Shown: piece by piece, positions 25,985 through 39,314 of the stretch
How the letters are laid out: the number at the start of each line of letters is the position of its first letter
Position numbering within the stretch: position 1 is the first letter of the stretch
Assembly (NCBI RefSeq): GCF_000002995.4
Contig: NW_025062479.1
Location: 5,821,221-5,885,220 of the forward strand
DNA: 64,000 nt
Direction: 5' to 3'
From: Brugia malayi
Taxonomy: Eukaryota; Nematoda; Chromadorea; Rhabditida; Onchocercidae
The notes under the pieces: generated by a model
The model's input: the letters and a program-made list of their open reading frames with translations, nothing else
Told to the model about the DNA's origin: nothing
Databases searched by the model: none
Translations under genes and position numbers: made by a program

Positions 25985-28721
25985 AGTAGACCGTTCTACG
26001 ACGAGCTCTACATCAAACGGACAAAAGTTTCTGCAAAAGAATACACTTCAAACCACTGACCGAAAAGTTACTATACTACACAAACGACAAACGGGTCACG
26101 GAAACCGAATAGTCAAGCTACAAAACGCGAAATGTCGAAATCCCCCCAAAAAAATGATAATTGACTGTAAAGCATTTAGATTCCAAATGTTACAAATGAA
26201 GTGCAAAGGAGATGAAGGTTTCAAAGAGGGATAATGAGGAAGTGATGAGGAAGTGTAGATAACATTAATTATCATCTTCACGAAATTATGGACGACAATA
26301 CAATTCAGGTCGAGATAAAGAACAGCGTCGCTAAGCACATAAAAGCAAAGGATGTATAATGATAACGATGAACCAAATTTCAAGCAATGGACAGGATGCG
26401 AACAACCTTGTAAGATGGGTGTAACAAAACAACCAATACTATAGGGAAAATGCAATGATGAAGTGTGCTTCTTAATTGTAGCATCACCGTATGTGTTTGC
26501 GTCACCAACCTTGTTCTTAACCGGATGTTTCTGAAGTAATAGCGGGAAATATAAAACGAAATGTAATCAAGAAGTGATATCCGGAAATAATGCACTGGAA
26601 ATTGCAATAGCCAGTGAACACAAATTTCACGCGACACAAATTCACGAGCAGCAGAAAAAGAAAAACGACAGCAACTATTGCAAATATTGCGCCCACTCGA
26701 TGCTATTGAATTTACTGACAGCTGCAATTCTGATCTCGTACTCTCTGCAACCAGCACCTTCCTCTCTGTCCTATCCTCGTCTTTTCTATTCATGTGGGGA
26801 GAAGAGGAGATACCAGTTTTGCTGTTTTATTGAGAGGCAGAGAAAAGAACCGAGTGCTGTGCAGTCCTCATGGAAGAAGGTAAAGGTGCTTACAACTGTT
26901 GCTGGTAAATGAAAGGTGGTACCATAAAAGGTCGACCCACGTCACGCATACCTCCTTCTCCTCTTTCTTGTTCAATTCGGTATCCATATATCTTCACTGA
27001 GACGAATCATCAAACATATTCTTCATCTTTTCACTGAGATTAATTCTCATTCAAGCACTAAGTTTCGTTTTTTGTTTTTTGCTAGCTGCAGATATTTCGG
27101 GGAAACAAATTGTAAAAGACGATAAAAGCATGCTTCATTAGTAAAGTGTATGTTGATGTTACACACAAAAACAAACAGTTGTCGAAATGAGTAGTCAATA
27201 AGTATTTCTTACTGAAACGGTCGATAATTTTGACGTAGTACGTCGATCGTAGAGACTGGCAGACGACGGCATGCGGTGGGATGGTGGCTTTGAGCGGATG
27301 ATTGCGAGAGAGTCGCAGAGAAGCGTGGCGATAACGAGAAGTTTGTGTATTGCCTTAGAAAAGAGGTTGCACGAAGTTCGATGTATTCTGGGTAAGGGAT
27401 CTTTTATGATATGTATCGTCACTGGATGGTATAAATGGCTAGTAACTTGGTCAATTCATTCACATTATCACTTAATTATGGAGGCAAGAGGGATTTACTC
27501 AGCTGCCAATATATTTGTTTAGTGTTGCGCTTTGTGCCACAAAGACTAAATCGTAACTTTCGATAGTTTAGCTCCTTTTCCGCTCACTTGCATGCTAGTA
27601 CTTCGTCCTGCATGTTAATCTGTTTGCATTCTCTGTCGTAAAAATCATCCGCTCAGTGTACTACAAAGTAGTACCAACTGAATTTGTGATGAGTTCATAA
27701 ATAGAAATTAGTTCCTATGGCTTTTTAAATATGCAAACCCATACAATTATATAATAACATCTGAAATAAGAGCCAAGTTTAATAAGCATAATAAGAGCTA
27801 AAAAGACATATTTCCTTAAATTCATCACCTAAAGCGAGACTTGTAAAATACAGTTCCCAGTCTCATATTAGGTGATAAATTTCATATATTAACGCAGTTG
27901 ATCCTGACCACTTCAGCCAAAATTAAGACATGGTATTCTATTATTCCTACATAAAGTAGCTATTGATTATATCATAGCAAATCAAGAAGGCAAACATCTG
28001 AAATGAAGAAGATAATAAGGAAATTGGAATTGTCAGTGTACAAAAACCCTTTCACTAAAAGTAACTTTAATGAGCCAGTCTGAGAGAATTTTCCAATTTT
28101 TTTTTTTTTTTTTTGAGTTTGAATTCTATGTTCAATGTCATGCTCTTATTAAGTCATTAAACATGTAACATTTCCTTGTACCTCGGTAATATACGTAATA
28201 TTACTGTTTTAGCATAAGTTATGTATGCAGTATGTTAAGCCTTAAATTTCTACTTTCCACATTACAAATCACCTGCATATTCCGATAACGAAAACCTGCT
28301 CCTTCCCATAATTAACTACGGACAACAGAACTCCCTCAAAGGATTCGAAATCACCGGACTTCTGTTCATCTCTGGACTGAGCGCTAAAAAACTTCATACG
28401 GCTCTTCATGTGAAATTTATTGTCCCCAGTTAAAGGAAGTAACGAGAAACATCTGAGTCAGAAACGTAGACTGCAAGGCTTTTTTTTCGAACAGTTGGTA
28501 CTGTTTGGTGTTTTTACTATAGAAAGGATTTGTGTGTTGCTTTGAGAAATTTCAAAGTATGAAATATTACACTCAAAAATGATTGAGAATTCGAAGACAA
28601 TACTTCGCTCACTGTCAGTGCAAATGAGAAATGTTTTAGAATCAATAACTTGTTTAGTACTTGAAGCCTGAAATTTTTCCTTTCATTAGCTTTCTGTTTC
28701 AGAGCGGAGAAAATTTGGTTT
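25985..28721. other. Divergent intergenic region between the SAP130-like gene and RAD1
   Basis: About 2.7 kb between two genes that point away from each other, so both promoters should lie here. The 5' UTR exon of the SAP130-like gene reaches about 26030. The part at 27220-27400 is more GC-rich than its surroundings (cgtcgatcg, gacgacggcatgcggtggga). No conserved protein was recognised in any frame; overlapping open frames at 26096-26912 and 27195-27522 on both strands show no family signature. Confidence 0.4.
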
Positions 28722-31700
28722 ATGATGACACTTGTACTCGATGGAATAGCACCTGAACAGACGCTGGTCCTGTTGAAATTAGAAGATGGACGTGATCTTC
28801 ATCAGGCACTGAGGGCACTCGATTTTCGAGAGGTGGTATTACTGATTATAAAACTGATACTGTATGTGCAGGCAATATATTTGTGGAATTCAAGAACATT
28901 CAACCTTTCAGTGCAGCGTCTTCGGGTCTTCACCATGCGAGATCCTCTGTATTCCAAATCGACATCCTCACACTTTTTCACTGATATGTGAATAAGGTGG
29001 AGAATAAATTGATACTTCATATTTCACTTCATTTTCTTTTCCCTTTTATGTTAAAGTGTAGTCTTCAATTCTTCCCAGTTATTATGTTTTGAGATTGGTT
29101 TTAGCAATTTGACAGTGAAAGTCTTTTTACAGTTTTCATGTCCCAAACACTTAATCTTTTTTCCATTTTGACGAGTTCTTGTCTTTACCGATGATTTTCT
29201 GTCTCATGTGGAAAGCTATATTTTATACATTGTAAAACATTTACTGATTACTTTCGTGCCAACTTACTCGGTGTTTACTTCCTTCAAACTTCATTACATG
29301 ATATGTCAGTACTTTCTTTCTGTGCACTTTCAAATTTGTATTTGCGAATCTAGGTAACAACTTCAACCACTATCGTTGTTAAGGTACCTGTTGGGTTTCG
29401 TATGAGGGAATATACTTGCGAGGAATATACTACACTCATATTATCTCCATAGGTTATTGTTACCAATAATTGTTCCAGAAATTGTGGAACTGTTACTTGG
29501 CACTGTCTTCCCCATTCTTAAATCCTAAGCACAAAGTGAGTTCTAGTACTTTTTTATACCTGCGAGAACTACTACATCCCTCTTTGAAACTATGCGATCG
29601 TTTCTTGGATTGCGATCGTTTCTTGGATTGGAGATATCCTAACATGTCTGAATATGCGTGCGTTATCTCTCAGGAAATATTCGTCCCTTACTTTCTATAA
29701 ACTCCATGCGTTTGATTTTCTTTTTTATTTATCTTATTTATTTACTCAACATTTACTTGTTTGCCTGTATTCCTATCTGTAAAATTCCACTCAAAATTCT
29801 TTCATCACCATGTGGTCGTATTTTATATGATCTTTGATTTCGTTATAGGACTCCAAATATAATTATTATCATTTGCCGTGGAAAGACGCACGCCGGATAA
29901 TTTCTGAGGTTGTAATTTGTTTGGCAGAAAAAAGCACAACAATTCATAGGGAGCGAAATTTTTGGGCATTAAAAAAACCTTTATTCCATATGAAATAGTT
30001 TTCCTCACTCTCACCAAAATCGTTATAAAACGTCTCCATCTTTTGATACATTTGTGAATAAAGCAGTCGGTTATTTATCTCTTAATAACTTCTGCAAGAG
30101 TCCACAGAATTGAGAATATGTGCCTTCATGGTTTATTCCTATCGATAAACATAACAGATTTTATTCCTACCGATAAGCATAAGGATCAGGTAGAAATTAT
30201 ACATCTAAGAATTCACGCTCACTACTGGAAAGATCTGTTGCTATCTTAAATTGTTCTTTTGCTTTGCTACATTGTGATTTCATTAAAATAAATTGACTTA
30301 AGCAGAATTAATCTGCCAATAAAAATATCAATAGTATCAACCTTGTTGTGTTGGAACTTCTGGTTATGTTAAAAGTGTAGGCTGCATTTTTAACAGCTTT
30401 TCTTGAGTCTTTTCAAAAAGAAACATTTAATTGTTTCACCCACTTACTAGTTGTTACACAAAAGCTGAAAATGCAGGATTATTTTTATGAAGTTAAGATT
30501 CTTTTAGAACTGTGTTGTCGATATTAGCAAAAATGGTTTACGAATTGTCGTGGATGACCAGAATTGTGTTCAAGGAATCGCTTACTTTAAAAGCGATTTA
30601 TTTGCAGAGTTTATTCTAAATGAAGATGTTGTAACGTTTCGCATTCCTCTCTGTATTTTTATGGTTATTTTTGTCCACTTCACGACTTACTTTTCCTTTC
30701 TGTTACGTTTTTCTATTTTCATCGCTTTTCTACGAATTATCAATTTGCCACAGATATTAAGGAGTGCAAAATATCGAGTTACTACAATATAAGTACTCTC
30801 CCCTCTTTTATTTGTAGGAATGCTTAAGCGCCTTCGGTGCTGGAGTCAGTACAGTTCTGAAAATGACTTACGATGGTTACGGTGAACCTCTCAAAGTCAT
30901 GCTCGAAAAGGATGAAATTGTTGCAAGATGCTTGATCAAAACACAGAATCCAGAAGTAGTAAGTGATTTCCAGTTTTTTTGATGAATTTATTAAACTAAA
31001 ACAAAGAGCGAAAGATATTTCTGATGTCAGCATGCAAATCAATTCAGGTACTTGATTTTGATTTCAATCCTGCCAGAGTTGCTGCAAAAGTTATAATGAA
31101 GCCATGGATGCTGAAAGAAACATTTCATGAGCTTGATCAGAGCAGCCCATGTGTTGGTTTCAGAGTTGACCAGTTTTCATTGAGTGTAATCACGAAAGGA
31201 GATCTGGGTAAAATCAAGGTTCATTTTACACTTAGGTATCATATGTAGATCTATTTTGTGATACACTTGCAACACTACGTAGTTTTTCGATAATTGAAGT
31301 TACGGGTCGCGAGTATCCGACGACTTTCATTATGTTTAATTATCGAAGTACGTTGAGCCTACATTTATTTGCAGACGAAGTTTCCACATTATTCTGAGCA
31401 AATCGAACTGTTGGAATGTAAGCAAAATGTCGAGTTTATCTATAGACTGAGTCTGGTAAAGCGAATGACTCCTTCGTTAGACATCTGCAGTAAGGTTAAG
31501 ATATTATGGTATAAGGGTATGGTCACTTAACTTTCTATAAAAACTGACTCGATAAATTTCGTGAAAAGATATTTTATTGCGTGACTTTTTTTAGTTGTCT
31601 CTTCGTATTGATCATCAAGGGATACTGTCTATACAATTCGTGGTGGAGCATAATGGAAACAGCCATATCTTTCTTGAATTCTTTGTAAGTTTGTTTTTAC

Positions 31701-31887
31701 AATATTCCATACAAGAAACTACCAAAATATCTGGAGATTGCAAAACAGATATAGCTTAGGAACGGTTTTTAAAAGAGGTGATATGGCCGAATTGACTAAT
31801 TCCGTAATGCTAGAAGTCAGCTGCTTAACTTTTCAGTGTATACCTGATATCCCTACATCAGAAGAAGAAAATATGTCCATGGATTAA
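28722..31887 (+). CDS. rad1: RAD1, DNA-damage checkpoint 9-1-1 clamp subunit (C. elegans mrt-2 orthologue)
   Basis: Seven exons: 28722-28832, 30508-30663, 30818-30958, 31048-31218, 31375-31494, 31595-31684 and 31837-31887. Together they give 279 aa, close to the 282 aa of human RAD1. Matches run along the whole family: LLKLEDGRDLHQALRALDFRE, then a KNGLRIVVDDQNCVQGIAYF strand pair, ECLSAFG, YDGYGEPLKVMLE, LDFDFNPARV, LKETFHELD, and a C-terminal FLEFFCIPD. RAD1 forms the PCNA-like ring with RAD9 and HUS1 that is loaded at damaged DNA and signals through ATR; the C. elegans gene mrt-2 is also needed for telomere maintenance. The start is the first ATG, 19 bases after a TTTCAG acceptor at 28702, consistent with leader trans-splicing. 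All six introns are phase 0. Intron 1 is long (1.7 kb); the others are short. It converges with the astacin gene, 255 bases away. Confidence 0.92.
29593..29628. repeat. Perfect 18-base tandem duplication in RAD1 intron 1
   Basis: The 18-mer tgcgatcgtttcttggat occurs twice head to tail. Both copies contain the palindrome GCGATCGT-like core CGATCG. No function is apparent. Confidence 0.9.
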
Positions 31888-32142
31888 TGCTGCAATTTAT
31901 TTGGATTATGATCGCTTTGGAAGAAAATGATTGTTACAATTTTTTCGCTGCTTAAAACATAGCAAACCGGTAGTTTGAGCTCCATGAAAACAAGTTATAT
32001 ATCTCTTGCAATTGAGCCTCCTTAAACATAATGTTATGATTAGGAAAACAGTGAGGAAGCTATACCTAATCTGTTCAAAGATTTCAGGTCAGAATTCGTT
32101 TGGTTTCTTAATCTTAGCTTTAATAAATTATAAGTGTTTCAT

Positions 32143-35100
32143 TTATTTGGAATATTTATCATCATATTCATCGGTACATGTTTTACATGACCGTTGACAG
32201 TTTTCCATCATAAAACTGGAAAACAATCCTTTGCAGAATCCAACATTTTTCCAATGAGTGCAGAAACGTTTCCTATCACTGCACAGTTTTTGCGTAGAAG
32301 ATACTTCAGCAGGATTTATTTTTGAACTGATTAGCTTTCTCCATGCAGTTCCGAACGATTGTTTCAATCTGTGATTTTCAAATCTCAATTTTTTTAACAT
32401 TCAGCGAACGCTAAAGATTTGAGTGAAACTCACGAAAGACTAAAAGATTATAAGTTAATTAATAAGCCTTCACATAAATCCATGAAGGTATGTACTGTAT
32501 GTACTATCAGTGACCGGAAAGTCCTGATTAGACATATGCTACGTGGAGAGGTAGAAACTAGGAAATCAATGAATTGAAAAAGAATAAAGATGTCCTATTC
32601 TTACCACAAACCCACCTGCTGAATTTCTTTGTTGTCGCCTCTGTTGTCATAGTTAGGGTTGTAGTTGGTAATTTTGTTGTTGCCGCTGTTTTATTGCTCA
32701 ACATCTCTATTGATTTGCAAAAACCACATGATTTTGAGCAGAAAGCCTGCATGAATGCATTCGAAATTGTACAGTGACCATTTTGCAGAAGTGTAAAACA
32801 ATCTAGCCGTTGGTCTACACATGGCTGAACTGAAATCTTGCTTTAAATTAACTGGGATGTACAGTATCTGATTCTGTTAAAGATATAGTGAGCCTATGTA
32901 AGAAGATTTCAGTGTATTATTAATTATCGCACCTGTGAAATTGCTGCACATGCCGCAGCTTTTTGAGCAGTAGTGCTTCATCCATCGCGGATTACCTATA
33001 CACCATCCTGAACAGTAAGAATGGAGAGTATCATGAAAAATTATATATCAGAAATAGTATGCCAACCGATGCACAAAGGGAGGGTGCTAGTTGTAGACCT
33101 ACTGAAGAATGTACAGCAACAATTAGAAATCAGAACTGGTCAAATTATTCTAGTACTAACACCGTAACTTAAAACATTTTGAAAGTATCGTCACTGAGTG
33201 AAATCTTTCAAGTGATAGAAGTTCCTAATTGACATTGAAGTGAATGACTTCAGGTTTTAGGAATTTATAACTCACAGAATTACCGTAAGTGACGAGTTCG
33301 TCGCAATCCGAACGAATGTTTTTACAAGACTCAGTTATTATCAGGTGTATGGATGCATTTGTGGGTTCCTGACTGATTTCAGATGCTGTAGTTGCTACTA
33401 TTCTCTGTGTTTCAGTTACACCTGGAACTAACAGAACTGGGGGTTCACTGTTTCAAAAAAAGTGGGATCAATTATTGGTATTATGCGCAACTTTTAATTT
33501 AAATCTTAAATTTTGTGCTGAAATCTTGATGCAGTCTTCATTCTAATGGTTCTATCATTCACATCAAACTTTTGACCTCTTTACTATTGATCTGTAAGAA
33601 AAAGATAAATTTCAAATATTTACGTAATGAACAGTTGTAAAGTTTATTGATTTTGAATATATCGAGCGTGCTGAAATTCAATCGCTGACCAATAGAAACA
33701 GGGATTTTCGGCACTAACGTTGGTTGACCATTGCGACTAAATGCTCGAGGTCCATAATGCATAATCGAATCGTAATCATAGTCAGCACCGAGTGAATCGA
33801 CCATGCCGTGATCATATTTTTCAAATTGCCCTGCAAATGGGATAGCGTGATAGCGTTGAAGGAAGATAGTAATAATGAACAAAAAAATCCTAAATAAAAG
33901 AACAGGTTAAAACAATGGAATTAGAACTAGTGTCGCTTTATTTGTACAAGAACAATCAGTTGAAATGTACTACCAAAAGAACTAACCCTGCATTCCAGGT
34001 TGTATATTTCCCCAGAGCACTGTTATGTGCTTATCTCGATCAGTTCTGGACTGTTCATGGAAAAACCCAACCGCGTGCATTAGTTCATGCATTACGATGC
34101 CCTTTTGTATGCACCCCGTACCCAGTGATACCGCTTGTTTACCTCCTAATAGCAAAATTAGTAAATTTAGGGAAACTCTGTTCAAAGTATTTAAATTTGT
34201 GTGGTAAGAAAAATGTTTTAAATTCATTTCATGCCTTGTACTTCGGCATCTGCTTCATTACATGATTGTAGGCGGAATTTTAAGTTCATATCGGAACATC
34301 ATATGCGATAAAAATGTGAAACAATTAAAACAAGAATTCAAAGAAAAATAGTAAGAAAAGGTATTTACCAGTTTTTCCAACCATTGAATAACAACCTCGA
34401 TCGGGCACTATGTAGATATAATCATAATCCTTAACAGATCGTGGTACCCAACGAACACATGTATGTTTCATATATTCCTCCATTGCGGCTGCTATTATTG
34501 ACCGACTGCAATCTACCATTATTCATGCATTAACATATCATATTTCATTTTTATTATTAATCGCTGTGAATAGAATTCAAGATGATATTCTGTGTGCTAA
34601 ATCTAATTTCATAAGGTACAGAATTCTCTTTCATACGATTTTCATATGCTTCGGAAAGAAAGAGCACATAAAGTAAATGTTCTTCAGAACATTCTGAAAT
34701 CATTCCAGTACATCGCACTCAGTTTGTTGCATCAAAGATGTATAAGAGTTAATTGGAGAATAGCATCAGTTCTCGAAAAATCTCATCCAACGAATTGTTA
34801 AACTTCTTATTCCTGATTAAAAATTAAATGCAAATAATTTTAGCACTTTTCAGTAATTTTTAAAAGTAATGAGAAGTGTTACCTATATGGACTGTATTGG
34901 CTACTTATAGCATATGGTATTCGGGCACTAGGCCACAGTTGGTGTCGATTTCGTACCGCATTATATAGTACATTGTTTTGTGAATTTATATCGTCGTTAT
35001 CAACATTTCGATAGATCTGAAGATATGGTGACGATAACAAATTGAATAATGTGCAAAGAGTATAATGGCATATCGTTTATATTATCTAATGGGCACTGCA

Positions 35101-35843
35101 AAGCTGCATTTAATTTTCAAAATCGAAGTACATGTAATGAAATATTCAGTCAGGAAGAATGACCTTTTAAAAATATATACTATATTTCTGAATTGTGATT
35201 AAAATTTCAACAAAAAATACTATGCTAGAAAAGTCACAAGACTGAGGTTAGCAACGCTAATGTTTCCAAATAAAAGTTCAAAAAAAAAAAAAAAAAAAAA
35301 ACAGTGCTGAAGCGCTCGAAAAATGAGCTTACATTTGCCAAATCAATGACATTTATATCCATATCACCCTCAAATTTCTCGGTGTTATAAAGAACCCAGT
35401 CATCACTATTTTGCCAGTGATCATCAAGCTCTGAAGCCATTGCGAAGTCAGTCGGCGTTAGGAATGTCTCATAATCAGCCTTCCGCCGATTGAAATACTA
35501 TAATTGAAGTAAATACTATAAATTTTTGTTTTTTTTTCGGCCTGGAAAAATAGCAAAAAACAACAACTTAAACTATATTTTTTCAAAATTTGTTAAAATA
35601 AAATTTTACTTGTTAAAAAAAAAACTATGTGTTATATTCAGTATTAAATTTTGTATAGGGAATGTATAATGCATTTCATACATATATTTTCCGTTTAATG
35701 ACGTTTGTGAAACTGACTTCACAGTGGCTAAAGCGTTCATTATAGCCAACCTTTAAATCATCCACATCATTCATTGCAGTTACAGCTGTGTGTAAAATTG
35801 ACTGATGTGCAATGACATATAAACTTATTTTTAGAAAAATCAT
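32143..35843 (-). CDS. Secreted astacin zinc metalloprotease with three C-terminal ShKT domains (NAS-13/14/15 type)
   Basis: Ten phase-consistent exons on the minus strand (35751-35843, 35333-35497, 34883-35016, 34369-34505, 33987-34145, 33624-33830, 33284-33436, 32933-33007, 32616-32829, 32143-32326) give 506 aa. Order: signal peptide (MIFLKISLYVIAHQSILHTA), a propeptide of about 80 residues, then the astacin domain. The domain starts near NAVRNRHQLWPSARIPYAIS, has CVRWVPR, the zinc site HELMHAVGFFHEQSRTDRD (three His ligands and the catalytic Glu) and the Met-turn SIMHYG with its Tyr. The tail has three six-Cys ShKT modules: the first is split between exons 7 and 8, the second sits in exon 9, the third in exon 10. 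A Thr-rich linker joins modules 2 and 3. NAS-13/14/15 relatives are secreted proteases acting on cuticle or other extracellular proteins. The exon 7 acceptor could shift a few residues. Substrate unknown. Confidence 0.9.
35279..35301. repeat. Poly(A) tract in an astacin intron
   Basis: A run of about 22 A on the + strand, just downstream of astacin exon 2 in transcript sense. Simple low-complexity sequence. Confidence 0.8.
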
Positions 35844-38153
35844 AGGTCTACGCTTCGCTGCAAATATTACTGATATACTTTTAATGAAACACTCCTACGA
35901 TAGTTGTAGGGAATAATGTGAAAATATTCTTCGGAATTGAACCGCATGACAATATTAGCTATTATCCGTGTAAAAGTGATGAAATTGTAGCAACTGCAGT
36001 GCAACATATCTCATATTCTTCTATTCACGTGTGAGTGCTATTTATTACTCTATCCACTGTTTTATCAGAAATTTAAAAAATTTATTACAGATCTGCAAAA
36101 TAAAAAAAGGTTACGGGGGAGTTTAGCGAACTGTTTGGTGTAGTTTTAAGTTATTATTTGGAAACTTTTAAAAGAACTGTTGTTTTGTCGTTTTTAACTC
36201 CTCATATGAGATTAATAATATAAAAATTTAATCAAAACAAATATTGCTAAATTTCTATTCTTGATTAAAAACATTATGTTTGTCGATTTTCTCCTTTTTG
36301 TTGACGTAAGAATGAGAGGGTCAAATCAAGCAAACTAAAAAAGTTTCTAAACAGAAGCAAAACTCGTACATCAAGTTAAAGTGGACTTAAAATAAAAAGT
36401 TCATTTTTCATTATGAAAATGGCTCTACTCCTTCACTTAATATAAACATTTTCATTTCCATTTGCTTTGAATGAAAGATTTACAACTGATTTAGTAGCTA
36501 TAAATGTCGCCAAATTTAAGTAAAACGTTTGGGGAACAGAAAAGAAGTTGTTGGGAATATACAGACAGGTGTTCGAAGAGATAGTTGCGGTTGGTTACTA
36601 ATGTCGACAATACAGATATCGAACTTCTTTTACATTCAAAGTAAATAAAACTAATAGTGTATGATGTGGAGATCGTGTTGGCCCAAGGAAAACCAGCAAT
36701 TTGTGTCGTGCAATAGACAACACAGACCACCAAACATTCAAATCCTACACAGAGTGGATGCTACTTATCTAATATTGCACGCGAAGTGCTTCAAAACCAG
36801 TACCGACTATTGCAAGTTACCCAACAGCTTCTGACCTATTAATGGATTTGAATTGCTGTCTCACAATTCAGAAACTAGAAAACCTAGTTTTAATTACTAA
36901 CCCTTCACTCTGTAGCTTCCATAGTTGAAAAAATGAGATTGAGAAAATGGTACTAGACTTCATATGCGCTTACTTCACTTGTAGCCTTCAAATCAATATA
37001 GTCAACCAAAAGAACAAATCTAGACTTGTAGCGCAGCTTAACCATGTAGAAATAACAAAATAGGTGACCAGACACGAAGTGAAATGCCTATCAGTAAAGA
37101 TTATATGTCCTTTATACAGGGTGTATAATATAATCTCGATGGTCTTACCTTAGCAACAATCAGTTTTGATAGATCTATTTCCAGCATTGTTATTTGAAAG
37201 GAGTATAACTGTATTAATATTCTAATCACTTTGAATTTTTAAATATATTTAGCAAACCTGCACAACGTAATCAAAAATGTTTGTAAAATGTATGCATTTC
37301 CTCACTGCAAGAAAGCAAGATTTGTCCACTTAATTTTTATTTTTCTATTTATCTTAATCGAGCATTGCAAACTGCATGGAAAAATAAAGTTACCACATAA
37401 CTACAAATTATATAAACCTCATCTTGTAAGCCTCTCAAAGGTACAAAAATAAAATAATTGAAAAAAAAAATTCCTTATAAAGTCAGAACCTTATACAAAT
37501 ATAAGTTATATCATAATGACATGGAGCAATCTGATGTCACATGCCACAAAGAAAATAACTGAAGTATAGTAGCGATAAATTATATAACAACAAAAAATAT
37601 AAGCAGCAATAACACAACAATTCCGCTGTTTTCGAAATCAACAATTTCAAACCTGGATGATTCTTAATTCCCTTTGCAGAAAGCAAATTTTTAATCAGCT
37701 GTAAAACACAATCGTTCAGACCAACATATAGACAAAACAGTGAAAGTGACACATACACTTTCGCAACAATAGTTCATTCATTTGATTAAATCACCCGATA
37801 CCAAAAACATAATCTGCTTTAAACTAAGTTTTCTGTAGATAACAATCGCTGAACATATTTGCTACGCATTAACAGGATGTTTTGAAACAACAGTCTTAAA
37901 ATTTAATTTTTCATAATACTACGGAAGTTGACGCAATAAGAGTAGTAATTCTAATTAAAAATTTTTTCATTTAGCTGATCTATATCTGTATATCATTAAA
38001 CACTTTTTTTTTTTTTTTTTTTTTTTTTTGCAAAAATTTCTTTACCGTTCGTATTTCCGCAGTCATAGAACCTAAAAAATCTATCAAGAAAGATATTTTC
38101 GAAACCTTTCGGTTACAGCAATAATAATGTAGATTGCAATATCCACATGAAAT
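35844..38153. other. Intergenic, no gene seen
   Basis: Holds the upstream region of the astacin gene and the 3' flank of TRAP-beta. A 31-base poly(T) tract lies near 37999-38029. A short motif tacagggtgt at about 37117 resembles ends of some transposons, but no partner end or transposase was found. Short minus-strand open frames (36491-36733, 37537-37758) are low-complexity. Confidence 0.4.
37998..38030. repeat. Poly(T) tract
   Basis: About 31 uninterrupted T, 124 bases beyond the TRAP-beta stop codon in transcript sense. Confidence 0.85.
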
Positions 38154-39314
38154 TCATTTGCTTTTCTTCAGCGGAGCTTCCTGATCATATTTCGACTTAC
38201 TGCTGTACCATAGTATAAACGGAATAACTGTTGATGGTGCAACCAACATCAAAAATACCAACCATACACCCACTTTCGCCGAAAACTTCCGATCATAATC
38301 TTTCCTTCGATAAATATATCCTGAAGATATTCTTCAATTCTAAAAAATCAAGTTTCACTTTCCGAAATGTGCATTATATGCTACTATACTTATTTTCGCC
38401 TGATCGATGCTGCGTGTCCCATCGTTAGAGTAAGCATAAATACGAATCTCTGTACTACTTCACGAAATAAAAACATCAAAATATGGCATCATTCATTAAA
38501 TGAAAATAAAAAGACCTTCTCCCGGAGCCGTTGTATAGCTGACGCGCACTTCCTTAGCATCTTCAGTTGGATAGTAAGTTATTTGAGCTGATGAATAATT
38601 AAATGCACCAACAGCTCGTGGACGCACTACTACTGAATGTGAAACATTATTGCCCGGAGCTATTCTTTCCCAACGTACCTCAAATTTAAAGTTTTTTTCA
38701 TATCAGCAGCTTTATTATAATAACAATATTATAACCAGAAGTTAAAGATATTTAAAATTATTAAAAATATCTGCGCACTAAAAAACCCGATGAAGTGTGA
38801 AATTACCTGCAAGAGACCTTGTATAACGTCAAAAGTTTGCGTAGGGAAACCATCTCGATCATCTAATGCTACACGTAAGGCAGCCTGAAAAACTTATTCA
38901 ACAAGCATACTATCACTCCTTCTATTGACTATATCTTTTAAACTTATTTAAATATAACAACAGTTTCACAAGGCAAAACAAATGTTCGTCAAGTATCCAT
39001 AAAACGATGAACGGTACTTGACCTTTGCATCCATTTCTTGTTGGGATCTGGTAAACAGTAATAATGAAAAAACGTTCATTCACTATTAATAATGTGAAAA
39101 CTTATGCAATGAAAACATTCATTATAATATCCATTCTTACCTTGTCACCGACGTTGTATAGACGATAATCAATAATATAATCCATCCCTTCAACTGCATA
39201 TTGTGATAGTGTAAATTTTGATGCAACAATATGTGCTGAGTCATTCATATCTGTATCTTCTCCATACGTGATACTTACATACAGCATTAAAAACGCTGAC
39301 AATTTCCACCTCAT
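38154..39314 (-). CDS. trap-2: Translocon-associated protein subunit beta (TRAP-beta / SSR2)
   Basis: Four exons (39141-39314, 38807-38884, 38516-38678, 38154-38320) give 193 aa; human SSR2 is 183 aa. The start ATG lies 10 bases after an ATCAG acceptor, consistent with trans-splicing. The protein has a signal peptide (LSAFLMLYVSITYG), a lumenal beta-sandwich with the family-typical VEGMDYIIDYRLYNVGDK, WERIAPGNNVSHSVVVRPR (an N-glycosylation site NVS), VGAFNYSSAQITY (a second site NYS) and AKEVRVSYTTAPGEG, then RRKDYDRKFSAKVG, one transmembrane helix (VWLVFLMLVAPSTVIPFILWY) and a short Lys-rich cytosolic tail. TRAP is the four-subunit ER membrane complex attached to the Sec61 channel that helps translocate nascent secretory proteins. 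The neighbour upstream, ATP synthase subunit g, is on the same strand 1.8 kb away, so the two need not share a promoter. Confidence 0.95.

Noticed and set aside
26096..27522. Overlapping open frames on both strands in the SAP130/RAD1 gap
   Set aside because: Frames overlap on opposite strands, none has a recognisable domain, and the region is expected to be a divergent promoter.
37110..37140. tacagggtgt motif as a transposon end
   Set aside because: A single 10-base match with no second inverted end, target duplication or transposase nearby.
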